From the NCBI GenBank assembly GCA_029263395.1, contig JAJCXO010000200.1, positions 1 to 64,000 of the forward strand: a stretch of 64,000 nt of DNA, given 5' to 3'. The notes beneath the pieces are model-generated. The model ran no database searches, was not told the DNA's origin, and saw only the letters and a list, made by a program, of their open reading frames with translations. Source of the DNA: Acidobacteriota bacterium (GTDB lineage Bacteria > Acidobacteriota > Thermoanaerobaculia > Multivoradales > J023). The position numbers were made by a program, and so were the translations under genes. Below are positions 32,752 to 41,634 of this stretch, in pieces (the stretch's first letter is position 1; the number at the start of each line of letters is the position of its first letter).

Positions 32752-34236
32752 ATGCAGCGAATTCTTTTAGTCGAAGATAACGAAATGAACCGGGATCTGA
32801 TCTCCCGGAGGCTCAAGCGCCGCGGCTTCGACGTCAGCATCGCAGTGGATGGTGCTGAAGGTGTCGAGAAGGCGACCGCCGATCAGCCGGATATCATTGT
32901 CATGGATATGGGGTTGCCGGTGCTAGATGGCTATGAAGCCACGCGGATGCTCAAAGATGCCGACGCAACGAAGCGTATTCCGATCATCGGCCTGTCAGCG
33001 CACGCCATGTCGGGAGACGCTCGCAAGGCGTTGGCTGCTGGCTGCGACGACTACGACACCAAGCCGGTGGAGTGGGCACGGATGCTGGGCAAGATCGATA
33101 CCCTTTTGACCCGCGCCAAAGAAGACGCAGCCAACGTCGAGCTCTCGACGCCAGCAGCCTCCGCAACGGCGGCCAATCCGGACGCAGCCCATCTCTTGGT
33201 GGTTGACGACAGCGCTATGCACCGCCAAATGTTGTCGGAGCGCCTGACTCTTTTGGGACACACGTTCGATTTGGTTGCTGGAGTCGAGGCTGCCCGCCAG
33301 CGGTTGGAGCATGCGACCTTCGATGCGGTGTTGCTCGATGTTACGTTACCGCCGGTAGAGGGCCAGCCTTTGCTCGAGCTCATCCGAGCGGATCCCCGAT
33401 ACCAAGACATGCCAGTGATCATGCTCTCGACGATCGACGCGGTCTCCGACGCGATTGCAGCCTTGTCCCGTGGCGCGTCGGATTTTATCGCGCAGCCCTT
33501 CCATGCCGAGGTCCTGGCAACACGTCTCAATGTCTGTCTCGAACGGGCCCGGACACATCAGAGTTTGCAGACGCTAGAAGAGGCGTTGAGTGCCGAGAAG
33601 CGCCGCTCCGAGCACCTCCTGGGTACCCTCTTGCCTGCCGGGATCGTGACCGAGCTGCGGGAGACGCGTAAGGTTGTCCCGCGGCGTTGCCCAGACGTGG
33701 CGTTGTTGTTCTGCGACGTGGCTGGTTTTCGCAAAGTCAGTGACAGTCTCGATCCCGAAGATTCGATCCGCCGACTTCAGCGGTTGATCGTGGCGTTTGA
33801 GGATGTGGTAGCCCGCCACAGGGTGGAGAAGGTCAAGACTAATGGGGATTCGTTCGTGGCTGCAGCGGGTCTGTTCGAGAGTCTTGCGAGCCCCGCGGCA
33901 GCCCTGGCGGCAGTGCGTTGCGGTCTCGAGATGATCGAAGTTGCAAGTACGATCGAGGCTTCCTGGCCGCTGCGGATCGGGATCCATCAAGGCTCGGTGG
34001 TTGCCGGGGTGGTCGGCCATCGCAAATGCCAGTTTGATCTGTGGGGAAATACAGTCCAAACCGCTGCGCGAGTCAAGAGCTCTGGCCCGCCGGGTGGCCT
34101 CCAGGTTTCCGAAACAGTCTGGCGACAGATTGCCGGTCAGAGCCAGGGGCAGCGGTTGGGTGAAGTGAAGCTCAAAGATGACAGTGCGGTCACGGTGTAC
34201 CGCGTGCAGCGCGTCGAGCCAGAAGCGACTCTCTGA
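32752..34236 (+). CDS. Two-receiver adenylate cyclase (REC-REC-class III cyclase)
   Basis: A 494-residue cytosolic protein. Two receiver domains come first: MQRILLVEDNEMNRD to DMGLPVLDGYEA, then HLLVVDDSAMHRQML to LLDVTLPPVEG. Asp is the acceptor in each. The C-terminal half is a class III nucleotide cyclase with metal-binding Asp322 (LLFCDVAGF) and Asp366 (KTNGDSF). Purine-selecting residues are Lys362 and Asp429 (FDLWGNTV), the pair diagnostic of adenylate rather than guanylate cyclase. The conserved Asn and Arg follow in NTVQTAARVKSS. It should make cAMP when its receivers are phosphorylated, probably by the hybrid kinase 6 kb upstream (inference). GGAG six bases before the ATG at 32752 supports that start over 32725. 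Confidence 0.92.
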   Translation: MQRILLVEDNEMNRDLISRRLKRRGFDVSIAVDGAEGVEKATADQPDIIVMDMGLPVLDGYEATRMLKDADATKRIPIIGLSAHAMSGDARKALAAGCDDYDTKPVEWARMLGKIDTLLTRAKEDAANVELSTPAASATAANPDAAHLLVVDDSAMHRQMLSERLTLLGHTFDLVAGVEAARQRLEHATFDAVLLDVTLPPVEGQPLLELIRADPRYQDMPVIMLSTIDAVSDAIAALSRGASDFIAQPFHAEVLATRLNVCLERARTHQSLQTLEEALSAEKRRSEHLLGTLLPAGIVTELRETRKVVPRRCPDVALLFCDVAGFRKVSDSLDPEDSIRRLQRLIVAFEDVVARHRVEKVKTNGDSFVAAAGLFESLASPAAALAAVRCGLEMIEVASTIEASWPLRIGIHQGSVVAGVVGHRKCQFDLWGNTVQTAARVKSSGPPGGLQVSETVWRQIAGQSQGQRLGEVKLKDDSAVTVYRVQRVEPEATL

Positions 34237-34237
34237 C

Positions 34238-35758
34238 TCAACTTAGACTCCAGACCTCTCCCAACTCACGCGGCGCCACGACCGGTGCCGCGATTCTCGG
34301 GATTCGACCGAAACTCGGCGGCGGATCGAGCAGGTGAGCGAGTTCGAAGTCCTCAGCCGGCAGCGGTGCTACGTATTGCGTGACCGACGATCTATCCGTC
34401 AGGTTGTCGTCGATTTTGGCAGTGTCGAGAACGATTGTTGCCCCCGAACGATCGATGGCATCGTTCTTTTCCTGGGCTAGTTCGAGGGCGTTACTCAGGC
34501 GCGGTGTGAGGTCCGCAACCGTAGGCCGTAGTGAAGGATCTTTGTTCAGCATACCCATGACCTGTGTGATGACGGCGTCCGGAAGGTCTGGCCGCAGCTC
34601 GGCGAGAGGGCGAGGTGGCGTTGTCAGGTGCATCATCGCCACCGCCATTGCATTGTTTCTTTCGGACTCGAACGGTAGGCAACCGGCCAGCAGCTGATAG
34701 AGCAACACTCCCAGGGAGTAGACGTCGGAGCGTCCGTCGTAGTGGGTGCCGCTCAAGCGTTCTGGAGCCATGTAGGCGGGGGTTCCGAGGATGCCTTCGT
34801 CGAGGGTCAGGTGTTTGCCCATCGTTGCCTCGTCCACCAACTTGGCGATGCCGAAGTCGAGGACTTTCACCACCTCACCACGTCGTGACTGGTGGAGGAA
34901 GATGTTGGCCGGCTTGATATCGCGATGGATGATACCGAGGGCGTGGGCTTCTGCCAGCGCGGAACCGATCGAGCGTACGATGCTTGCGCAGCGGCCGGGA
35001 GAGAGGCTGCCGCGACGCTTGAACTCCTGTTCCAGGGAGTGTCCTTCGAGCAGCTCCATGACCAGAAAAGCGACTCCAGAGCCGGTAAAGCTGAAGTCGA
35101 GTACCGACACGACGTTGGGGTGTTGCAGCCGGAAGGCCGACGCGCCTTCCTGGCGAAAACGTGCCAACGTCTCGGAGGATTCGTCAACCGGCGCCTGCAG
35201 GACCTTGACGGCAACCGACTGTTGGAAATCGAGATGCGTTGCTCGATAGACCGAGCCGAAGTTACCTGCGCCGAGCACTTCCTCGAGGCGGTATTTGCCT
35301 GCCAGCACCGTGTTGGGGCCGATACCGCCGAACGTCACTGTTTCCTCAGCTGTGTTCGCCTTCCTTTTTCGTGAGGCCTCACGAGTGCGTAGCAGAGCCT
35401 CGATCCGAGCCAGGACAACCGGGAAGTCGAGAGGTTTGGTGACGTAGTCGTTGGCACCGTGGCTCAAGGCCTCCACCATATCTTCGCTTTGATTTTTGGC
35501 GGTTGCCATGATGATCGGAAGCTCGGCGGTTGAGTAGTTCTTGCGCACAATCTGCAATACGTCAATACCCGAGAGCCCTGGCATCATGACGTCGAGGATC
35601 ACCAGATCGACCCCTCCCTGTTGCACTAAATCGAGCCCCTCCGGGCCGTTTTCTGCAATCAATACCGTATAGCCGGCGCGCTGCAAACGGCGGCTGATCA
35701 GATCCCGATTGTCCTGGTTGTCATCGACGACCAGGACCGTATGCGTGGCGAGGTGCAT
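34238..35758 (-). CDS. Receiver - Ser/Thr protein kinase fusion
   Basis: A 506-residue cytosolic protein. Residues 1-125 are a CheY-like receiver (TVLVVDDNQDNRD, VILDVMMPGLSG, and TKPLDFPVVL with the conserved Lys). Residues about 150-415 are a complete Hanks-type kinase: glycine loop GAGNFGSVYRA, VAVKVL lysine, catalytic GIIHRDIKPANIF, VLDFGIAK magnesium motif and APERLSG activation segment. An acidic Pro-rich tail follows. Fusing an Asp-phosphorylated receiver to a Ser/Thr kinase would link the two kinds of phosphosignalling directly. The gene converges on the cyclase gene, whose stop is one base away. No membrane segment is present, so input is presumably through the receiver. Confidence 0.92.
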   Translation of the reverse strand: MHLATHTVLVVDDNQDNRDLISRRLQRAGYTVLIAENGPEGLDLVQQGGVDLVILDVMMPGLSGIDVLQIVRKNYSTAELPIIMATAKNQSEDMVEALSHGANDYVTKPLDFPVVLARIEALLRTREASRKRKANTAEETVTFGGIGPNTVLAGKYRLEEVLGAGNFGSVYRATHLDFQQSVAVKVLQAPVDESSETLARFRQEGASAFRLQHPNVVSVLDFSFTGSGVAFLVMELLEGHSLEQEFKRRGSLSPGRCASIVRSIGSALAEAHALGIIHRDIKPANIFLHQSRRGEVVKVLDFGIAKLVDEATMGKHLTLDEGILGTPAYMAPERLSGTHYDGRSDVYSLGVLLYQLLAGCLPFESERNNAMAVAMMHLTTPPRPLAELRPDLPDAVITQVMGMLNKDPSLRPTVADLTPRLSNALELAQEKNDAIDRSGATIVLDTAKIDDNLTDRSSVTQYVAPLPAEDFELAHLLDPPPSFGRIPRIAAPVVAPRELGEVWSLS

Positions 35759-35776
35759 CGTCGGGCAGCAGCTTGT

Positions 35777-36568
35777 TCAGTCGGCCTTGACCGGTTCTGC
35801 GGATTCGAAGATCGAGTCCGGCAGTCTGTCGAAGACGCCGATGTCACCGAGCGGTCGTTCGCTGTCGTCACTGATGTTGACCCGCTTCGACGACAACATG
35901 ATGTTGCCATGGCGCTGCCAGTCCAACCACTGCCAGATCGTCGGCTCGCGGTCGTCTTCCCAGCCTTCTAGAGAGTAGGCCCAACGCTCCATCAAGCCAG
36001 TCTCGCGGTTGATGTAGGCCCAATAGGTATCGCCCGGGGTGAGACCAACCTGGTTGAAGGTGAGTTTCAGTTTGTCGAACGTGGCACCGTCGATGGCCTC
36101 TTCGCCGTCGTAGGCGAGATTGACCCCTGGATCTAACAGCTTATAGGGCATGATCAGCCAGTAGGTATCGTTGATCCAGGCGCCATACGCCCGCTCCAGC
36201 CATTGCGCCTTGTCCTCGCCTTCGACGGTCTCGCCGTTGACCACGACGCTGCCCTGTCGGGTATTGATGTTGTGCAAGACGACGTAGCTGTCGCCTTCAC
36301 GACTTTTGCCTTCTAGCCGATGACGGCCGGTGTAACGATCCCAATGGTGGAGTCGGAAACCAAAAAAATTGAAGCGTAGGAATCTGGTACCTTGCCAGGC
36401 TTCTTCACCGCCCATGGTTTCGAGTACATTGTGAGCCAGTTTGACGGCTTTGGCGTCACGTTCTTCGGCAAAGCTGCTCAGCGGCAACAGAGCTGCCAGG
36501 ATGAGCCCGAGCCAGCTTGCACGGACATAGCTGAGAGTTTGAGTTCGACGCATCGTCGTTGAGCGCAT
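35777..36568 (-). CDS. LolA-like periplasmic protein (DUF6503-type), hypothetical
   Basis: About 263 residues with a signal peptide (SWLGLILAALLPLSSFAE). The mature protein starts with DAKAVKLAHNVLETMGGEEAWQGTRFLRFNFFGF and has many amphipathic beta strands such as GRHRLEGKSREGDSYVVLHN and YWAYINRETGLMERWAY. This is the half-barrel look of LolA/LolB and DUF6503-type lipid-binding proteins. The start at 36568 has AAGGAG about ten bases upstream; the frame continues to 36625. It lies 18 bases from the receiver-kinase gene on the same strand and may be cotranscribed. A role in periplasmic binding of lipid or lipoprotein is inference. Confidence 0.55.
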   Translation of the reverse strand: MRSTTMRRTQTLSYVRASWLGLILAALLPLSSFAEERDAKAVKLAHNVLETMGGEEAWQGTRFLRFNFFGFRLHHWDRYTGRHRLEGKSREGDSYVVLHNINTRQGSVVVNGETVEGEDKAQWLERAYGAWINDTYWLIMPYKLLDPGVNLAYDGEEAIDGATFDKLKLTFNQVGLTPGDTYWAYINRETGLMERWAYSLEGWEDDREPTIWQWLDWQRHGNIMLSSKRVNISDDSERPLGDIGVFDRLPDSIFESAEPVKAD

Positions 36569-37047
36569 GGACAAAATTCTCCTTGACGTGGACTCGTTGA
36601 GACGTAGGCCCGTAATGATTGCCACAGTCTCGAGATGTGAAGCCCCAGGGCCAGTCTCGAGAGGTACTTAGTCTGGAGACAGTACTACAGCTCGAGACAG
36701 TACTACAGCTGCAGAAGTACAGTCTCAAGATAGTACTGTAGCCTCAGAACGGTGCTGTAGCCTCGAGGCAGAGATGATGATCGGACGTTCTTGTGAATAG
36801 TGGGTATCCACTAGTTGTGGGCTAGACCATGTCGGGGCATCGTGACCGGGTGACCTCAGCCCCGAATCGAAAGCTGGGGCTCGATGACTTGGGTGGTGGC
36901 AGTCGGGTTCCGGTTGACACCTTCTCAAGGTTCGCGTAGCTTGATGGGTTCGTTCGAAACCGCTCGGGAGAGATGATCGTTTAGTTCAACGATGGTTTGA
37001 ACGTGGGCAACGATTCGACGACGGTACGGCTGCATGATTGAGACGGT
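36569..37047. other. Divergent control region of the LolA-like protein and the second Ser/Thr kinase
   Basis: About 480 bases between divergent genes. The middle contains a tandem array (36673-36767) described separately. The rest shows no gene or ribosome binding site besides those at its edges. Confidence 0.7.
36673..36767. repeat. 18-19 bp tandem repeats in the divergent region
   Basis: Units of the type CTCGAGACAGTACTACAG recur at 36673, 36691, a shortened 36709, 36723 and 36742. The last copies have drifted to CTCAAGATAGTACTGTAG and CTCAGAACGGTGCTGTAG. Each contains the self-complementary AGTACT or CTCGAG, so the array could bind a dimeric regulator several times. Confidence 0.8.
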
Positions 37048-39606
37048 TTGCGACATTTGAGCGATCCATTGGCGATACCTATTCAGAAGCTCGAGGGCAA
37101 GTACGAAATCCTGGAGAAACTCCAGGAAGGTGGCATGGGGGCGATCTACCGGGTACGCCACCGTCTGCTAGGTGAAGAGCGTGTCGTCAAGGTGATGCGA
37201 CCCCACTTGCAGCGCGATCCCGAGCTTCAAGACCGCTTCTTGGCTGAGGCGCGGGCGGCGACGCAATTGTTGCACCCCAACATTGCGCAGATCTTCGACT
37301 GCACTGTCGATGAGGATGGTTTTGCTTACATTGTCATGGAGCTCATTCGCGGCAGATCTCTCGACGAAGTGCTGGCCGATGGCCAGCCGGTACGGTTGCC
37401 GATTGCCCTCGAGATATCACGCCAGAGCTTGCGGGCTCTCGGCCATATTCACACCCAGAGTGTGGCGCATCGCGATATCTCGCCGGACAACTTGATGTTG
37501 ACCCGGGACATCGACGGACGGTTGTTGGTCAAGGTGATCGACCTCGGTGTTGCCAAAGAAATCGATGGTAGTGGCCCCGCTACCGGCACCGGTATGTTCC
37601 TCGGCAAGTTGCGGTATGCCGCCCCGGAGACCTTTGACGAGGGGGCCGGGGTCGATCGTCGGCGATGTGATCTCTATGCTTTTGGCTTGGTGCTGTACGA
37701 GTTGCTGACTGGCCAATTCCCGATCTCCGGCGATACGCCATCATCATTGATCGCTGGTCACCTCTTCAGGCCACCGCTCGACTTCGATACCTCCGATCCC
37801 AAGGAGCAAGTGCCTGTCCCGGTCCGTCATGCGGTGTTGAAGGCACTAGCCAAGAACCCGGATGATCGCTTTCAAGACGCTGGCAGTTTCGCTGCAGCTC
37901 TGAGCAGGCAAGGGTTAGCGGAGATTTTGCCGCAGGAAGTCGAAGCGTTGTTGCAGTCATCTTCACCAGGAACGATCACCAGGGTCATGCGTCCGCCGGG
38001 AAGCACTCAGAGTCGGTTGAATCGTCAGTTTTTGTCCGGAGTGACGACGCCACCACCGCGTGACGTCCCACCAGCATTCCCGCCAGCAGATTCCGAGGCC
38101 GATCACGCTGCTCCACGAGGCGTGACATCCAGGGCGAACACTGACACCGAAGTTACTCGGATTTTGCCGGCTTCGAGAAGCCATGGGCGGAGGGACCAGG
38201 TCACCAGCTCAGCGTCGGAGTACACCGAGCCACCTTCTGCGACGGTAACGTTGCCAAGGCAACCAACCGCTAAGCCAGTAGCCGTGCAGCCGATCGAGGA
38301 ACCATCGACCGACACCGATACCCATGCTACGCAGATGATGTCGACCTTCCAGCTCCAGCTCGCAGTGGCGCGGCAAGCTAACCAAAGGCAGGCTTTTCCC
38401 GAGGCTGTGGAAGCCTTGGAGAAAGCTTTGGCGCTGGCACCTGACGAGCCGCAGATTCAGCCGATGCTGGAGGAAGCGCGCCGTGCGGCGCATCGACAGC
38501 AAGCGGCTACCGAGCGCGAGTTGGCGATTGCCAAAAGCGCTGAGTCGATAACGGCGCTGTTGGAAACTGGGCAGCTCGACGAAGCCGAAATGGAACTACT
38601 GGAAGCTGGCGAGAGCCTGGGAACTGACCCACGTTGGCCGATGTTACGTGAGCGATTGGAGACCCGCCGACAGCAGCTCAGTAGCACGGTCGCAGAGAAG
38701 ACGGTTGATGAGAGCAGACCTGGGGAAGAGAGCACCGTGCTGTTGCGACCCGGTTCTGGCGCCGCGCCAGCGATAGATCGGGAGACGGCGATTGCGCAGG
38801 CAGTAGAGCGCATCCGTAGCTTGCGGGATGCTGGTCGAGCGGGCGATGCACTCGAGCAACTCCAGCAAGCGGTTCGCGACTACGGGAATTTGCCACTGTT
38901 GCAGACGCTGCGGCACGAGCTGGGGGAAGCACTGCTGGCAAGAGATGCCGAGGAGGAGGAAACCGCCAGTCAGATGTTCGATGCGGTGGACTTGCCGACC
39001 GCGGTGGATACCCTGCAGACGCAGGGGGCAGTTCCGCGGGCGGCTGTTGTCGCAGCGCCGCCCGTTCCGGTATCACCGGTTGTTCCAGACCTGCCGCAAC
39101 CGTCATCATCGCCTCCCGGGTTGTCGGAAATGACGATGCGCTCGGCCTCGAGCGTCGCATTGCCAGCCACTGAACGGGCAGGGCCGCCGGTTGCACACTC
39201 CAATCGCACGTTGATCGTGGTGGGATGGATCTTGGCCGCGGTTCTTGCCTTGACGGTCGCCTTCCTCTCTCGACAAGGTTCGATAGCGAACAAAGCACTG
39301 GAGGTACAGGACGTCGTGGCCGCAGACCTGAGTCCAGGAGTGTTGGTCATCGATGCCTTGCCTTGGGGTGAGGTTGTGAGTTTGGAGAACCCTGTGCTCG
39401 AGGAAGCGCCTCCCTTGCATCCTTCGCGATTTACTCCGGTCACTCTGCGTGTGCCGCCGGGCGAGTACCGAATCACAGTGCGTTATCCTCCGACCGGTCA
39501 GACGGAAGAGCGGGTCGTCGAAGTGACGAGCGATGCTCAGATAGAGGAACGGATCAGGTTTACAGACTTTGACGGGGATAACTATTTTGAGCAGATCGGC
39601 TGGTAG
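37048..39606 (+). CDS. Membrane-anchored Ser/Thr protein kinase with a TPR-like and PEGA-like tail
   Basis: An 852-residue protein. The N-terminal kinase has QEGGMGAIYRV, VVKVM lysine, a catalytic AHRDISPDNLML (HRD) and IDLGVAKE, in which DLG replaces DFG. A disordered linker with paired helices (VARQANQRQAFPEAVEALEKALAL) suggests TPR-like repeats. One membrane helix (NRTLIVVGWILAAVLALTVAFLS) precedes a C-terminal periplasmic domain of about 95 residues. That domain has VLVIDALPWGEV and PPGEYRITVRYP, which match PEGA-type beta modules common on such kinases. The first codon in this frame is TTG at 37048. No Shine-Dalgarno is clear, and the next in-frame TTGs at 37057 or 37069 are possible, so the exact start is uncertain. 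The likely role is sensing an envelope ligand. Confidence 0.85.
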   Translation: MRHLSDPLAIPIQKLEGKYEILEKLQEGGMGAIYRVRHRLLGEERVVKVMRPHLQRDPELQDRFLAEARAATQLLHPNIAQIFDCTVDEDGFAYIVMELIRGRSLDEVLADGQPVRLPIALEISRQSLRALGHIHTQSVAHRDISPDNLMLTRDIDGRLLVKVIDLGVAKEIDGSGPATGTGMFLGKLRYAAPETFDEGAGVDRRRCDLYAFGLVLYELLTGQFPISGDTPSSLIAGHLFRPPLDFDTSDPKEQVPVPVRHAVLKALAKNPDDRFQDAGSFAAALSRQGLAEILPQEVEALLQSSSPGTITRVMRPPGSTQSRLNRQFLSGVTTPPPRDVPPAFPPADSEADHAAPRGVTSRANTDTEVTRILPASRSHGRRDQVTSSASEYTEPPSATVTLPRQPTAKPVAVQPIEEPSTDTDTHATQMMSTFQLQLAVARQANQRQAFPEAVEALEKALALAPDEPQIQPMLEEARRAAHRQQAATERELAIAKSAESITALLETGQLDEAEMELLEAGESLGTDPRWPMLRERLETRRQQLSSTVAEKTVDESRPGEESTVLLRPGSGAAPAIDRETAIAQAVERIRSLRDAGRAGDALEQLQQAVRDYGNLPLLQTLRHELGEALLARDAEEEETASQMFDAVDLPTAVDTLQTQGAVPRAAVVAAPPVPVSPVVPDLPQPSSSPPGLSEMTMRSASSVALPATERAGPPVAHSNRTLIVVGWILAAVLALTVAFLSRQGSIANKALEVQDVVAADLSPGVLVIDALPWGEVVSLENPVLEEAPPLHPSRFTPVTLRVPPGEYRITVRYPPTGQTEERVVEVTSDAQIEERIRFTDFDGDNYFEQIGW

Positions 39607-39622
39607 CGGACTGCCCTGGGGT

Positions 39623-40678
39623 ATGCGGCAACTGCGATTACGCCGAAGTTGGTGGGTGTGGATGGCATCATTCATCGTCTGGACGCTGGTGCCGATTGGG
39701 AGCCAGGCCCAGGACAATCCAGGCCAGACCGCAGTGCGCGAAGTTGCCCTGGCCGAGGCCGCTTGGCAGCAAGCTCAGCAACTTCGCAGGCATCCCGACT
39801 TCGCCGAAGCGAATGCGCGGGACGGCAATCTTGACCCATTAGTCGAGCGCGCCCAGCGTCTACTACGGGCTGCCAAGAGTGGGTTGGAGCAGGCCGAACA
39901 GCGGCAGTCGGCGACCGGCTTTACCGATGCTGCGGTGTTGGCGAAACGGGTGACACGACAGTTCGAGTCTTACGAAACCCGCCTGCGTGAGTTGTGGGAC
40001 GAGATTGAAACCGAGCGTAATCCACCGCCACCACCGCCACCACCGCCGCCTCCGCCGAAACCCGAGGTGACGGACAACCCACCGCCGGTTTTGGAGCCCC
40101 AGAACTCGACGCCGGGCGCGGTTGATCCGGCAGGTGCGGCCGAAGTCGCGACCACCGAACAAGATCCGGCGGCACCTCTAACCGTAACGCCTTCGCCCTC
40201 TGCTGAAGCTGGCGAATCGTCACCATCAACCCAGGGTGGCGAGTCGACGCAGACTACACCCGCTGCCGCTGCTCCGCCTGCTGGCACAGCGTCGACTGTC
40301 GCACCGCCAACACAGGCTGCACCGCGAACCCGGTCTGCATCGCCAACCCAGTCTGCGCCGCAGCGCCGCGCCTCTCGTGGCCGTCCACCCCTGAAACTTC
40401 GGCAGGTGGCAAATGCCTTTTTTACCGGCGATTACGAAGCGACAATCAAGCTGGTGACGGCAGCGGATTTTCTGGACCCTGCGCCGCGCGCCCATGGGCT
40501 TCTGTTTCGGGGTGCCGCACGTTACGCGCTGTTTCTGCTCGGTGGCGAGACCGATTACGCGTTGCGGGGGCTAGCTGCGGAGGATATCGTCGCGTGCCGA
40601 CGTGATGATCCGGATTTGGCGCCGAGCGTCGATGCTTTTTCGCCACGTTTCCGCGATTTTTTTGCCGCCGCACGGTAG
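39623..40678 (+). CDS. Secreted Pro-rich protein with a C-terminal TPR-like segment
   Basis: About 351 residues. From the ATG at 39623 a signal peptide (WWVWMASFIVWTLVPIGSQAQ) leads into a helical segment (AEAAWQQAQQLRRHPDFAEA). A run of twelve prolines, written by CCACCGCCACC repeats, and a Pro/Ala/Thr-rich stretch of about 110 residues follow. The end is a compact helical region (LRQVANAFFTGDYEATIKLV, GLLFRGAARYALFLL). An earlier in-frame ATG at 39569 lies inside the kinase gene and lacks signal features. It begins 16 bases after the kinase stop, so the two are probably one transcript. Likely a cell-envelope protein partnered with the kinase; family unknown. Its stop lies at the start of a tandem repeat. 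Confidence 0.6.
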   Translation: MRQLRLRRSWWVWMASFIVWTLVPIGSQAQDNPGQTAVREVALAEAAWQQAQQLRRHPDFAEANARDGNLDPLVERAQRLLRAAKSGLEQAEQRQSATGFTDAAVLAKRVTRQFESYETRLRELWDEIETERNPPPPPPPPPPPPKPEVTDNPPPVLEPQNSTPGAVDPAGAAEVATTEQDPAAPLTVTPSPSAEAGESSPSTQGGESTQTTPAAAAPPAGTASTVAPPTQAAPRTRSASPTQSAPQRRASRGRPPLKLRQVANAFFTGDYEATIKLVTAADFLDPAPRAHGLLFRGAARYALFLLGGETDYALRGLAAEDIVACRRDDPDLAPSVDAFSPRFRDFFAAAR

Positions 40679-40737
40679 TTCGTCTGCGGCCGGTAGTTCG
40701 TCTGCGGCCGGTAGCTCTTCTGCGGCCGGTAGCTTTC
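40675..40737. repeat. 18-bp tandem repeats at the end of the secreted protein gene
   Basis: Units GTAGTTCGTCTGCGGCCG (twice), GTAGCTCTTCTGCGGCCG and a partial GTAGCTTTC run from 40675. The unit length is six codons, and every copy carries a TAG in the same register as the real stop. Copy-number change therefore cannot lengthen the protein. Confidence 0.85.
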
Positions 40738-40750
40738 TTGCTGCGCCGGA

Positions 40751-41476
40751 TCAGGCGGTGACATCGCGCTCAAACTGACGGGCACTGTCGGCGTTGTGGT
40801 TCTTCGATCGGGTCGGTCCGATGTTGCCGTAGAGCTCGGCGAAGCACGTCATCATGGCGTCGAAGGGGATATCCAAGAAAACACCGCGGTGGCGCAGATA
40901 CTCCATGTGTCTGCGGCCCTCGAGATCGAACGGATGGTAGATCGAATCGTTCTCGCCGTCGAACTCGAGGGGTTGGATCCTAGCCCGGACACATAGGCTG
41001 GCGTTGAAGGCTGGCGTTGCTTTGACCCATCGACCGCGGAGCCAGAGCTCGACGTAACCGTGGTACGCGAAAACATCGGTCCCCATCAAACGTTGCAGCT
41101 TGGGAGTGGTCAAGTGGTTGCGGACATCGGCGAAACCGAGGCGTGCCGGGATACCCTCTGCTCGGGACGCCGCTGCCAGCACCGCCGCCTTGGTGACGCA
41201 GAATCCGAATCCAGACTTCAGGGTGTGGCTGGCGGTGAAGGATCGCGGGTCGTGGTCAATCACGAACGGGTTGTACCGCAGGCCGTCGCGCACCGCCAAA
41301 TACAGTCGTCGCGCTTTGTCGATGGTGTCCGTTGCGTCCCCTACAGCCTGACGGGCAAAGGCCACGACGTCCGGCGAATCGCTGTCGACGAACCGGGCGG
41401 GTTGTAGACAAACACTTGGATCGTCGTCGCCTGGGGAAACCGTCTCATCGGCGGCCATCGTTTCAGCGTGTTTCAT
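40751..41476 (-). CDS. Transglutaminase-like (COG1305) superfamily protein
   Basis: About 241 residues. The core has a Cys in SGFGFCVTKAAVLAAASRA, corresponding to the catalytic Cys motif of transglutaminase-like proteins, and a His in FAYHGYVELWLRGRW. The third residue, usually Asp in a TP-D or similar position, is not clear in WVKATPAFNASL, so catalysis may be altered. Such proteins act as peptidases, amidases or isopeptide-forming enzymes. The start is uncertain: the frame begins at 41560, and MKHAETM at 41476 and MAADETV at 41458 are alternatives with weak binding sites. It is divergent from the subtilase, and the two may act together on proteins (inference). Confidence 0.72.
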   Translation of the reverse strand: MKHAETMAADETVSPGDDDPSVCLQPARFVDSDSPDVVAFARQAVGDATDTIDKARRLYLAVRDGLRYNPFVIDHDPRSFTASHTLKSGFGFCVTKAAVLAAASRAEGIPARLGFADVRNHLTTPKLQRLMGTDVFAYHGYVELWLRGRWVKATPAFNASLCVRARIQPLEFDGENDSIYHPFDLEGRRHMEYLRHRGVFLDIPFDAMMTCFAELYGNIGPTRSKNHNADSARQFERDVTA

Positions 41477-41634
41477 TTTGGGTGGGGTTGCCGGTTTGAT
41501 GGTGTACGTTCGGAGTACTCGTGCGGGGTCGAGGTGTGGTTTCGGGGAGGATGCTAGCATCTAGTGACGTATCGAGACTGGTGATCCCAGGACGTCACTC
41601 ACCCACGACTCGAGCCCGGGGAGGAGAGCAGCGG

